Positions 1 to 13,300 of a stretch of 64,000 nucleotides of DNA are shown here, one piece after another. Each line of letters begins with the position of its first letter. The stretch's first letter is position 1. The notes beneath the pieces are model-generated. The model saw only the letters and a list, made by a program, of their open reading frames with translations. It had not been told where the DNA came from and made no database searches. A program made the position numbers and the translations under genes. Source of the stretch: Rhizophagus irregularis (Eukaryota > Glomeromycota > Glomeromycetes > Glomerales > Glomeraceae); contig NC_089444.1 in the NCBI RefSeq assembly GCF_026210795.1, positions 1,168,501-1,232,500 on the forward strand. The letters are read 5' to 3'.

Positions 1-323
1 GGACAATAAAAAAAGTGTTTAAATCAACGCCAATTCTCAATATACGTCCCATCATATTCACGGAATTTATAAATTCATGGATAATAAAGTTGTCAAAATA
101 CAAAGAATCAACGCTAACTTCTCAATATACATCCCGTAAAAAAAAACTTGATCCGCGTTTTATATTCCATGTTTTTGCTCCGTAAACGTAACATATTCAC
201 GGAATTAATTAATAACCTCAAATCGTGGGATCATATGGACAATAAAGAAAGTGTTTAAACCAACGCCAACTCTCAATATACGTCCCATCATATTCACGGA
301 ATTTATAACCTCAAATCGTGGGG
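1..323. repeat. Degenerate direct repeats downstream of kinase gene
   Basis: Two near-identical stretches (about 1-72 and 237-309) share the order GGACAATAAA, AGTGTTTAAA, CAACGCCAA, CTCAATATACGTCCC and CATATTCACGGAATTTATAA. A third, more diverged copy lies between them (about 97-230) and keeps CTCAATATACATCCC, ATATTCACGGAATT and ACCTCAAATCGTGGG. The array lies just 3' of the minus-strand kinase gene and runs off the left edge, so its full length is unknown. No coding potential is visible. Confidence 0.75.
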
Positions 324-363
324 TCTCTTCCTTAACCTAACTAGCTACGTACTTATTGTTTTA

Positions 364-3311
364 TTATATTTTACAGTCTAAACATTCTGCTGTATTATTA
401 TCAAGATCCTCTGTAAAAGGATTAAGTAGTCGAGATGTATATATGGCTTGGGGATGAATAGGTGGTTTTCCGTTCTTATTAATACTTCTATATTTTTCTG
501 ATTCTTGAAATTGCTTTTTAATTTCATTATCATCTTGTGAACGATATGAATTATAAAATGAAATAATAGTTTCTTCTATTTCAGCAACATTCGGTCTATT
601 GACCGGATTTGAATCCCAACACTTTTTCATCAAATCAATATAAAATCCAGGTGCTTCTTTCTCATTTATTTCAGGTCTAATTCCTTTACATATATCTAAT
701 ACTAAAAGAGAATCATGTACAAAATCGGAGAAAGGTTGTCTTTCAATCGCTGTAAAATACATGATCATACCAAAACTATATATATCTGCTGCTTGAGTAT
801 AAGGTTTTCCTCTTAATATTTCGGGAGCTAAATAAGGCATAACTCCATAAATATTTGTTTCGTCTATATTACCAATTTCTCCACACAATCCCATATCTGA
901 AATATAATTTGAAGTGAATAAATGTATTTCTTTAAATAATATATTTCCTATATGAAAATCACGATGAACCATCTGTTTTTGATGAATTTCTTTAAGGCCA
1001 TTAATAATATTACTTAACACTTTTAATTTAATTAACCAGCTAAAATATTTAGAATTATTATTCATCCAATAATTAAAATTTCTACCTTCCGCATATTGAA
1101 GAACCATAATATAATCTTTTGTGAGTGGATTTTGAGATATTCCGTATACTCCTATAATCTGACTATCAAAATTATTAACTGAATATGCTTTAACCTAAAA
1201 TATATATACTGTATATATAAATATTATTACATATCATAAATGTTTTGATGATTAAATTGAATAAATTACCTCATTTAAAAATTCATTGTTGATATTTTGT
1301 GAATTATTTAAACACTTTAACGCAACTTTCTTATCTGAACTTCTTATCCACTCATTTTTATCCTTATAATAACGTAATGGGCCATTCTTCCATGTTGCAG
1401 AATATACTGTAGCAAAACCACCTTGCCCGATTTTTTCAATATCAATAAACTGATTATATGGTATCCATTCAAATAAAATATCTCCGTAAAGATTAATTTT
1501 TGATTGCATTTCTTGAATTAAGTTGTCAATTTTTTCATTCCCACTGATCCAGTTTGTAAAAATTTTTCTATATCCAACAATTTCACCATATTTTACATAA
1601 CACTCTTTAAAATATTCTTGAGAATATTCATTATATAGAATTAGAATATAATCTTCTGTATTTGGTTTTCGAGATATCCCATATATTTTATCTTTAGACA
1701 AAATATCTTTTTTTATTGAATAATTTTTAGCCTATCGATGAAAAAAAAAATAAATCTAATTATAATTAAAAAAGAAGAATTTATATTTATAAAGAAATTT
1801 CATACCTCATTTAAAAATTCATTAATCACATTTTGTGAGCAATTAAAATATTTCAGAGTAATCGCCTTATCTGATTCTCTTAAATATTTCTTTTCTTTCG
1901 AATTATAACATAATGGACCATCCTTCCATATTGCTGAGTATACGGTGGCGAACCAACCTTTACATATTTCCTCAATATCGCAAAATTGATTATATGGGAT
2001 CCATTCAAGTGTTATATTTTTGTAACTTATTTTTAATTGCATCTTTTGAATGAAATTATCAATTTCTTTATTTTCGCTGGTCCAATTCATAAAATTTTCT
2101 TTTAAGTGATTTATCTGACATGGTTTACACCATTTATACTCTGTCTCTGTATATATTTTATCACATTTCACACAATACTTGTCATATTTATTGAGAACCA
2201 TAATATAATTTTTTGTGTTTGGATTTTGAGATATTCCATATATTTTATTTTCACGGCAGTCATTATTTTTTACTGAATATTTTTTAGCCTATTAAAATCA
2301 AAAAAATATTGTTATTGCTATAATCAAAAAAAAAATCATTTTAATTATTTATATAGTTCATACCTCATTTAGAACTCTGTTAATGTCATTTCGTGAATTG
2401 TTTAAACATTTTAAAGCAACTTTTTTACCAGAATTTCTTGTCCAGTTCCATGACTCATTATCATAATGTAACGGACCGTCTTTCCATACTGCTAAACATA
2501 TTGTAGCAAAATCGCTTTTTCCTATCTCTTCAATTTTATTAAACTGATTGTATGGTATCCATTCAACCACTATATCAGATGAATCATGAATTTGTGATTG
2601 TATTTCATGAATAAAATCATCAATTTCTTCATTTCCACTTGTAAAAATTTTTATATGACATGGTTTACACCAAGTATACATTATATTTGTATATTTTTCA
2701 CCACATTCTTTACAGTATCCATTCTGTAAAACTATGATATATTCTTTTGTATTTGGATTTTGTGATAAACCATATATTTTAAGATCTCTATTATTAATTG
2801 AAAATTCATCGATCTATCATTATATAATTATATATATATTTAAAAAATTTTTTATTTTAAAAAAAAAATAACTAAATAAAAATATAAATTCACATACTTT
2901 ATTTAGAATTTTATCAATCCCATTTTGTGGATTATCTAAACACTTTAGGGCAACTTTTTCATTGGGTACTCTTATAAATCCTCTTGTAAACAAATCATAC
3001 TTATCATATCTTAGTTGACCATCTTTCCATATTGCTGAATATACTGTAACAATATCATCTTTTCCTATTCCTTTAATATCGCTAAAACCATCATATGGTA
3101 TCCACTCGAATATTATTTCACGTTGACTTTTTTTTAATTGCTTTTGTTGAATAAAATTATTAATTTTTTTATTTCCACTGGTCCAATTTTTAAAATTTTT
3201 TTTCAAATAATTCATTTGGCACGATTTACATGTAAACCTAAACCCTGCTTTAGAACAAAATACACATTGTCCTATAGGTCCTTCACTTATTGTGTTTTTA
3301 CGATATGGCAT
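364..3311 (-). CDS. Array-type protein kinase: four tandem N-lobe exons plus one C-lobe exon
   Basis: Five exons on the minus strand: 3311-2898, 2813-2364, 2288-1806, 1731-1270 and 1194-364. Their lengths (414, 450, 483, 462, 831) are all multiples of three, all four introns (74-84 bp) are phase 0 with GT...AG ends, and the predicted protein is about 879 aa. Exon 1 has a C-x2-C...C-x2-C motif, NWTSGN, EWIPYD, a degenerate glycine loop (IGKDD) and VALK. Exons 2-4 each begin with kinase beta-4/hinge sequence (YG-SQNP-TK-Y), then a new Cys motif and a new N-lobe. The Cys motif is lost in exon 4. Exon 4 alone keeps a good loop (IGQGGFATVY) and VALK. The last exon is a full C-lobe with HRD-x4-N, DMG in place of DFG, APE and CWDSNPxxRP, so it could be catalytic. 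The start was taken at the first ATG (3311) upstream of the Cys motif. An alternative is that some exons are mutually exclusive. The family is the expanded TKL-like kinases of Rhizophagus; the substrate is unknown. Confidence 0.8.
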
Positions 3312-4310
3312 TATATTATTTATAAAAGAAGGTAAAAAAGGTTTATAATGCAAAAATCGGGGCAAAATTCTTTATATTCTGCATATAATAAGTATAAAGA
3401 TATTTGATTGGATCAATAAAATCACACAAACTCATTACTATTTCTATTACCATAAACGGTAATTTTTTTTTTTTTACCTATTCGCAAATTCGATTGGTTG
3501 AAAGACCACTGAAGTCCCATCTACTCGACCCTTATCAATTGTTTATTAGTTTTAAATTTGACTGGTTGAAAAGAGACCGTTTATTTGTTTTGTATTATTT
3601 CAAAAGTTTCGTAATTAGATCTCGTTAATATCACTCGTTAGTGCTGCAATGCCATAATGAATATTCTTCGTAATATTAATATATTAGTTCACGGCAGAAC
3701 ATATTATTAGACTGAATGACCCATCGAAAACTGACCAAAAAGCTTGTAATGATGACAAAAAAATTTTACGCGAATGACAAGAAAAAAAAATTTATCTTGT
3801 AGATAAAAAAAAATTTTAATAGGATGAAATACTGTAAATAAGTGATGCCACATCTTATAAGTTCAAACTTAAAAATATTCCTTTTTAAAGTGCTAATTTT
3901 TTCTCGTCTTGGAATATCGATTTGAAATGATGAGCAAGTGAAAGATTAAAATTGAAATTACAAGTTGAATGATTGATTTTTTGAGAGATAATTTTGTAGC
4001 AATATGGATTATTCTGCGTTAAATAAATTGAACTGACCAAGACATGTTACGAAAGATTTTTTAAATTTTCATTATACCTTCAATGTAAAGTAACATAGTT
4101 CACGTATTATATATATATTAATTCACTTGAAATTAATGCTCTAAACGATGAGAATGATTGATTTTTTTTTATATTAATTATTAAAGTCAAATAAGTTTGT
4201 CAAATATTCAAAATAAAATTATCATTATCATTATTATTATTATTAAAAAAAAGTAATCTAAATAAAAAACTAAAGGATTAAATCAAAATTGCGTAATGCC
4301 AAACTAATAG
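3312..4310. other. Intergenic AT-rich DNA
   Basis: This contains the promoter side of the minus-strand kinase (from 3312) and the 3' flank of the Csf1-like gene (up to 4310). It holds A/T runs and trinucleotide ATT stretches near 4226-4250. No convincing ORF or RNA gene was seen. Confidence 0.6.
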
Positions 4311-7300
4311 TTATAATAATGCTTGAGCTGCCTTGAATGATTCATTAGTAATTTTGTTTATGATTTCATCCAAATTCATTGTAATTGCTGTATGAACGAA
4401 CCCTGGAACTTTGGCTCTTTGAACACCGACCCATTCTAATGGTGGCGTAGCATCCCCTAAAATTCTTAACTGTGGTTCCAATTTTACTTGTTTAACTGGA
4501 TTAAAAATTATAGTATCTTTGTTTTTTGTTTCTTTTGAGTCCTCATTCTCATTTGACTGGACTACTTTTGTTTCTGTTGTTGGTGAAATAGGTATTGCTG
4601 GTGAATTAGGTTGCTGAACTTGTATCGAAGGATTAGGTTTGAAGTAATCAACAGGTGGTGAACCTGGAGTTGAAGGAGAAACAATTGGTGATTTTGGAAA
4701 ATCTCCAGATGCACTGACTGTATTCTTTCTTAATTGTTCTTTGTACAGTACTCCTAATTCTTGAAGATACCTTATTAACCCAAAATTTAATGCTACATCG
4801 ACTTTACCCCTAAAGTCAACAGTAAATTTATGATCCACAATATTACTTCCAATGCCCTGTGAAGTGTCCATTATTAAATGTGTACTTGGAAGAGTGAAAA
4901 TGTTCTTTGAAGAGGAGTTTTCAACACGATCAAACCAATCCTGAAAAGTAAGTGAATCATTTTTATGATTTAGTTTCTTACAGCTGCTTTTTAATAGTGC
5001 AATACTATTAAGCTGCATATCGAGCTCTCTATTAACACGTTCATCATCTCCAATTGATCTTTTCATATCCACAAGAAGTCCATCAAATTTTGTCTGAACG
5101 CAATCAGTATCATGAAAGTGATTTGGAAAAATAGTTAAACATGCTCTCTCCATTGCTATAGTAATCTTTCCTACTGGATGAACTAACAATCCACCAATTA
5201 ATAACTCTTTATAAGAATGAGAATCATTCGTTGCTTGTGGCGAAAGTCTATTATCCGATGCTGAATATGTTTGTGATTGAGAATTCGGATCCAAATAATG
5301 CGATCTTTTGGAATCTGAAATTACATTAGATGCAGAAATTCTTTTTTCTTCTATCAAGGCTAAAAGTTTGTTAGTCATATGAAGGAAACTTGGTATTGTT
5401 TTTATAGCAACAATTGCTTGAATACGTTTAACAGAAACATTTGCATGTACTAAAACAGATGCTTTTTCTGGTGAAATGATTGTCCAATAGTCCATTAGTT
5501 TAAACTGAATTGGATCAACTTCCAATATCAAAATTTTTTGATATTCGTATTCCAGAAAAGATTGAATTTTCTCGGTTTTGAACAATAAATTTGTCACACA
5601 AATCGTTCCATCGGTCTCTGATTTAGGAGGAATTCCTAAAATTGTTGTAAATGCAAGTCCTTCCATGTTAGCGGAACCGGAAAGACGACCTTCGCATTTA
5701 ATATCAAGATAATCTGTAGATGCAGTAGCTCTTTTTAACACTCCTGGAACATTTTTTGTACGAACTTGAATGTTTTTGGTGGTAAATTGAACTTTTCCAA
5801 TAGCCTGACCCAAATCGCAGGATAAATCTAATTGATTCAACCTAACCATTATATATACAGAATAAGGTTTGACCTTTGTTTCATTTTCTGATAATGGAGT
5901 TGCAGAACGTGACAGTGAAGCTGGAGATAAGGATGCTTTATCAGAATTAATATATTCACCGCTTACAGGTCGAGAAGATTGTTGAGAACTCAGACCACTA
6001 ACTTCATATAATTTCGTAGCTTGATCTATCCAAATTATCTTTAAAAGTAACAAATCTTGAAGATGACGAATATTTAAATCTGCTGTAATTTGTGGCAATT
6101 CAACGATAATGGAAATAGAATCATCAGAAACACTTTCCGTCCTCCTGCTCATTAAAGTTGCATTGAATGAAATATTTTTTGTTTCAGCTCTAACACAATC
6201 TTCAGGAGAAAATGCATGACGAATATTTCCAGAAGCACCTCTAATCTTTCCAACGCATGTTATACTTTGAGATGCTTCATCAGCAGTATTAAATGAAATA
6301 AGAAAATTTCCTTCTTCCCATTTTAGAGAACAAGCAACTTTAGAAGCGGGTTGACAACTAAGGTCAAACGTAGTACGTGAAAGTCTGAAATAACACGTAA
6401 AATTAACTCCTTGAATTGGGGATGAACTTTCTTGAACTGCGATTGCTTTTTTATCACTAGATCGTTGAACTCCAATCTTTAGACCGTCAATAATATCTTT
6501 GATAAATGGCACCAATGACGGGTAAAATATATTTTCACTTGGATGAATTATAAGTTCAACGTGAACTCTCTTTGTCGATATACCCGAGGAAGGAACAGCT
6601 CTCTGTCCAATTGTTGTACGGTAAAAAGTATTTAAACTAAGACCTGGTATCACTATATTGTCTATACCATGTTCTCCTTGTCTTGTTAAATCATCCAAAT
6701 TCGTAGGAGTATAATTGGGGATTCCTTCTAAATTAAGACGGGGAAGAGAAATAGATGCAATGCTTCCACGAGAACCACGTGTTGATCTTGAACGATCATT
6801 AACTTTGTTTTCGGTTGATCTTTTATGATGCTTTGTAAAATAATTCTTTGGATATAATTTTATCGTACCACTTTTAGCTGTAAATATAGCCTCTATTTCT
6901 AATTCAACAACATTAGAAGAGCTCGAATCATCATCTAATTCTTCATTATTTGAAGATTTTGTCGATTGATTTTGAGACCCAAGATTGAAATTAGTCTCGG
7001 CGGTGAAAGTTTCTAATCTTTCTCGACTTGCAGCATATATTTCACTAAGACTATTTATATGATTAACGATGTTTCCTCCAACATCTACTTTAAAACCTTC
7101 TACTCTTGATTCAACATAAATCTTTTTCTTATCTATTGTGCCAATAGTATGCCCTTCACAAGAAATTTCAGGAACAAATATTCTATTCATATTAGGATGA
7201 AAATAAGATGAAAAGTGATTCTCATTTCCCTGATCGAATTGAGTAACAAATTGAAGGCTCAAATCCTTGAGAATCGCACAATTAAATTTCAATTTTCTTG

Positions 7301-10300
7301 TGAGAAAATTCATCGATGAAATTGAAAAAAGAAATGCGGGAATTTGAGGAACAGGTGATGAATTTTCGCTTGTGGTTGTAGATATTAAATCTTCGTGTAA
7401 ATCAAGAGGAAGTGCAATAGCAAATCTTGTTATTTCAAGTGACAAAACCTTCTCATCCAAAAATGATTTGCTCTTTGACTTATATTTAGGCATCTCAACA
7501 TCAAGTGAATTTAAAATTCTTTGCGCTTTAATGGTTAATTTATCAATTTCGGAGGCCTTCATCTTTTTTCTACGCTCTAATTCACCACTATAGTAAACGT
7601 ACAAATCCATTAAACGACCAAGTGCAATTGGTTGCATTACAGCATGAACTTTTAATAATTTGAGGAAGTATGATTCAATAGATTCATCGCCTTCGCTAGA
7701 TTTATTATTACATTCTTGTTGATTTTTGAAATTTTGTAGTGCTAAATCAATCATGATATAAGCAATTCGATATTTACGTATATCATCATCAGCGTCTACT
7801 TGGCTCATAATTCCTGTTTTATGGTTTAATGATAAAGAAAAGTTCTGTGCTGAAAATTTCCACTGAACCTTTGGCGACTTTTCAAAATCTGTAGGAACAT
7901 TCGTAATAAGACCATTAAGAATATTTGTCTCAAAAAATCCAACAGCATTTGGGCTCATTGCTGAAATTCTAAGACCTCTTAAAGATATTTTAAGATTATA
8001 AAATAGCATAGCATTATCTTTAGAAGAAATAGATGTTTTTTCTTTTGAAGTATCACCACGTTCCTTAAGTTTCTTAGATGAAAATAAAAATACGTCTAAT
8101 ATATCATTCAATTCACTTCCGATAGTTGAATGCGCTGTCAATAAATTGTCTATAATATTTACATTCAAACTTAATTTAACAAAGTCTAATGTTACTGAAG
8201 ATTCAAGTTTTGAATACTTATAAGGTGCAACTGAACTAGTAGAAGAAATTGCCATTTTCTTGTTAGGCACGCCGGATTTTCGAGGCTCACATGATTTGAT
8301 GTTACCTGTCGCCCTTATTGCTGGGATAGTAAAGGCTCCTTTTTGATGATGGCTATCATCAGTTTCATCGTCAATGAATTTTTCGATTTTATTTTTGTGT
8401 TTTTGTCGCGTAACAAAATGAATAACTTGTTTTGATAACTGTCCAGAATAATTAATCAAACTATCACCAAGAAGTGTAATACTTTTTTCTAACATTATAA
8501 ATAAGTTCCATGCATCATATTGAAATTCTAAAGATGGCAGCATATGAGTTTTTATTGATAATTTTTTCATCAAGAATTGAAATTTAATTTCCAAAGAATT
8601 CCGTACATTCTTTTCTGATGATGTACGGATTTCGCGAGGGTCAGAATGAGTAGTAGATTTTGGTGTTAACTTTCGTTGTTCTTCCAATTCATCTAATAAC
8701 TTTTTATATAAAAAGTCATAACTTGCTAGGTTTTCAGCCCTCCATTCTTCAATAAAATTGTATAGTTTTAAAAGACTTTGTGGCAATCTAACAGATATTT
8801 TTTCAAGCGTCAATAAAATGTTTAAAACTTTACGTGGTTCAATTTCGATTTTACTCTTTGGTCGTCCGGTAGATAGTAAACTAAGTGACATATTCGAACT
8901 TATTCTAGACAATCCTATTGATAACAAAGTATTGTTTCCGGATGAATTGCTGATACTTGCTTGTATATCTTCAATACCTAAAATAGTTGAAAAAATCAAA
9001 CTATCTGATCTTTTACTACCACTGCTCCTCGACCCTGGGTTTTTACTAACTGACACATTTTCTAAATCCGGCTTATCGGCAGAATTTAAAATTTGAGGAT
9101 TGTCAAACCAACTAGAGATTTTAAGATTCGTTAACTGAGTTTGTGCTATAAGATTTTGAGCTGATGCCTTAATAGTGATACTTTTGAGAATAATTATTCC
9201 ACGTGCATTAATATTAAGACGAGATGACAAATCTTTTATCGGATCAGATGAAATTGAATCCGTGATAGCATCTTTACGTTTCTTGTCTTTTGTTTTTGAT
9301 TTTATATCATGTAAACTTGTGATTGTAGGTGTTTGTTTATGTTTATGTACTTTTGTAGAAGGAACGATCTCTTCAGATTGAACGACGGGTTCTTTGCCTG
9401 ACAAAGATCGAAACTTCGAACTGAATACTCTGTGTACCTTGAGCCAATGTTTTGCAAAAGCGAGCATGTCCGGATTTACATCGAGGCCTATTTTGTCTAT
9501 TCCAATTCGTAATATTACATCCAAATTTCCAGTAAGAATAACTTCAGATGGTGGCAAACTATCTTTATGAAATATTGTTTCAAAATCCAATTCAATGGGA
9601 GAAATAGCCACTGAATTCTCTTTTTGTCCATCCCAGACAGATAAAGCTATAATTCCAATCCGTACTTTAGCAAAATTCGTTGATGTTGTCAAGAATCGAT
9701 AAATATCATTAATATCATCGACAGGTGATTTATTTGAATTATCGTATTGTTTAAAAAGATCCGTAAATAAATGACAGTTAGATAAATCTTCTTCCATTTC
9801 CCAATGTCTCCATTTCGAAAAAACGCACAAAACTTGTTCATACATTTCACCTGGACTCACTGATAATAGGTGAGCATTATTCTTTAATGTGGCGTGTAAT
9901 TCATCAATTCGTTCAGTTTGCATTAGCGTCTTACAATGTCTAACACGACCAAGAATTTTCCAACCATCATCATTTTTAAAATTCCTAGTAATTCCTAATC
10001 TTAAAACATGAGACGGTCGCGTTAAGTATGGTGGATCATTTTCAATTGTAGTTTTTTCTGAGAATTTAGCAATTTCATAAACTAAAACTTGTAACTGTCG
10101 TGTTCGATGCATCTGAAATTTCTTTAATAAATTTACTAGATCTTCTGCAAAAACCAACCACCAATAAATACCACCTAATAAAATTTCCACAGACTGACTT
10201 ATAAAAATACCAGCAACTCTATCGATATCAAAAGAAAAATAATTAGGCTGCATACATCCCATCCACTGCAGTTTAAGCTGTTCTAGAGCAACAATCAAAA

Positions 10301-13300
10301 CAACAGGTTCATTATCTAGAGTATCAGATGGAATAAATCCAGATTCTTTAAAATGATGCAGGCATTCTGGAATTCCGAAGATAGCAATAGAATTCGAACC
10401 AGTGACAAATCGAACGCTAAGCTTTAATGTATCAAAATCAATATTAGCCCGAGATTCAACCAACTCTAAAGATGGACGAAAGTTTCTTATTTTATCCTTG
10501 TTATCAAATTTTTTATCTTCAAATTTTATTAGACCTGTTAATAGAGTCTGATCTAAAATCAAGTCTGCAGCTGCACATAAAATGGTATCCGTTAAATCAT
10601 ATCTTGTTCTAATACCAGGGTGCTCATCATTTACATTTGTTAAATCGTCGGGAAGAAGAACATCTTGTATGAAACGAAGATGCACACGAGGAATTGAAGC
10701 AGCAAATCTTACAGTTGTATATTTGAATGAAATCAAATTGGTAAGTTTTTTGACATAATCAATTTGTATTCTATCGAGCATAGCTTCTAAATGCCAATTC
10801 TATGACAAATAGTTATAGAAGTAATTAATTCATGTTATAAGAGTTATCTTAAAAAAACGAAAAGCTTCCTTCACGAACCTTATCTATGATTGCTTCAAGA
10901 AATTCTTCAACAATCTTTAAGAAAATTGGGGTCAATAATATTTTGATACATTTTGCTGTCTCAAAAACTATCGTAAATTTTTCTTCGACATCATTATTCA
11001 TAGACGACGTTGTTTCATCTTCGGGTTCGAGTTCGTTGAATGATTCGGTGCTTGCACTCTTTGTCTTTGTAAATGGGAAAGATTTATAACTTTGGCTGTT
11101 TTCATCATCAGGAGACAAAACCTCATCCTTTAAAAAAAATTCAAAAGTTAATGAGTAAATTACTTAGTTAAGCTAATAAACAATAATAATAAAATGACGA
11201 ATACTCTAGCCGGAATAAATAATATGCGTGAAGGTCGAAGAAATGAGCTTGAAAAGGGGGCAGCATAAGGTCTTTTATAAGTTAACCGATAACTTTTCAG
11301 GTAACTTTCGTAGGGAATAGATCGTGTCGTTAGCGGTGACATTGGATTTTGTTCAGCAATAGGTGATTGATCTGATTCGTTTTCTTCGTATTCACTATCA
11401 GAATCTCCACTGATTTTAACATTGGTTTTACAAAGATTGTCAATGTCGCTTTCATCGCTGTATTGGGAATCATCACTTTGGGCAGTTACAAATGAAGAAT
11501 TAGACACACTGACACCAGATTCGGTAATTATACTAAATAAAGAATTTATATTTTTAAAAAAAGGAAAAGTATTAATTTAACTACTTTTCGAAAGATAATA
11601 ATTCTAAGCAACTAAGAGATGAACCTGTCTGCATCCGTTCTTATATAACTTTCGTCGTCATTATCATTATAAAAATCGAATCTATTACTAAAAAAGTCCA
11701 TCATATTTTTTCTACCATTATTTGCGGAAAGATCATCCATAGATGAATTCACACTTTCGTTATATAATACAGAATTGGCATCCATATCATCTAGTAAAAT
11801 AATAGACCTTCTTTTTAAGTCTCTTTTAAAACACAATTGCTGGTCATAAGTAAAATTTTAGATAATGAATACCTGGTAATGGTGGAGGCATTGGTGGAGT
11901 GTAAAGAGAACCAAAGTGATAACCATTAGATCCTAGCAAATCTTGATTCCCTCCGTAAAGGAATGGAATCCTTAAAGTTTCTCGGTCTTCTTGCTTTATA
12001 AATGCTTGTTGACTTTCAATTCTTTCACGCCATCCAGAAGTTGTGTGATATAAAGTGATATCAAAAGCAGATTCAAAACTCGCAACTTCTACCCAAGGAT
12101 GATTTTCAGAATCTTTAATTAATGATAAGGTCGTAACTGACTTAGCTAAACTTCTTATAATTAAATCCGGTAGATTAAACATCACTTTGAGTGTATATTT
12201 CTTGTTTGCTAAATCATCAAATTTAATGCTCAACCCCTCTTTAAGCAGAATTTGTGTTACGCTACCTCCACCCCATATTGATACATCGACTTCTTTGACA
12301 CTAACGGATAAAAAAGTGACATCTGGATCAAGGGGAATTGCAGGTAACACGTTTTCTTTATCAACATAATGATAAGCAAATGTCTTTGCGAATGAAGTCG
12401 CACTTAGTAAAAGTGATGGTTTTAATTGTCCAGATATTGTGCCGATATTTATATCCCAATTGCAAACATATGTGGCAGTTTTAGGTGATGGACCAAACAA
12501 TCTGTGAGCATGAATATTCAAATCTAAAAAAAAAAAAAAAAAAATTATTATAAGTAAATCAATCTATCATTAAGAAAGGAAATAAAAATTAATATATATG
12601 CATACCATCAATATACAAACAATTGTAATTATCGTCCCTTGACAATTTTGACTTAATTGTATTCTTTCTATTACTAGCATCTGAACCAAGTGTCCACGTT
12701 AATGGACTAACAGTAACATCCATATCTAAAAAATCGGGAATAATAAATTATTTCATGCATATTATTAAGTCTCATCACCTCATTTTATAGTAACTTACCC
12801 ATATAAACATCAAGATTTCTTAATTCTATCTGTAGTTCATGAAATTGCACCGTTGAAAAATTATCAGCACTATATAAATTCTCGGGCAATATTAAAGTAC
12901 CATCTTCAATAACTAATATCATATACACTTCAAAAGGATTTGCAGGAGGCTAAAAGTGCGATCCGAAGTTTATTAATTTTTTTTCGTATTTATGAGTATT
13001 AATATAAAATAAATTACCTTTGCAATTTCTTGTGACAATATATTATTCACTGCTCTTTTTGGATCATGCCTAGTAAGATACTCATCCGATGTCATAAAAT
13101 TAATATAATTACCAAAATAGTTCATTTGAAGGATCAAGAAGTATCTTATAACAAATCCAAAAAGCTTTAAATTGACTTTTTTTCCCTTTAAAAAAAAAAG
13201 TTTTAAGATATTTTTTATATTTTAAAGAAATCGATTTTTACATATACTATACCTTCATTATTAATGTTAATGACTCCACATGGTTAGGATCAACAAAGCT

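Noticed and set aside
3138-3628. Plus-strand ORFs opposite and next to kinase exon 1
   Set aside because: They are antisense shadows or chance frames with no coding character.
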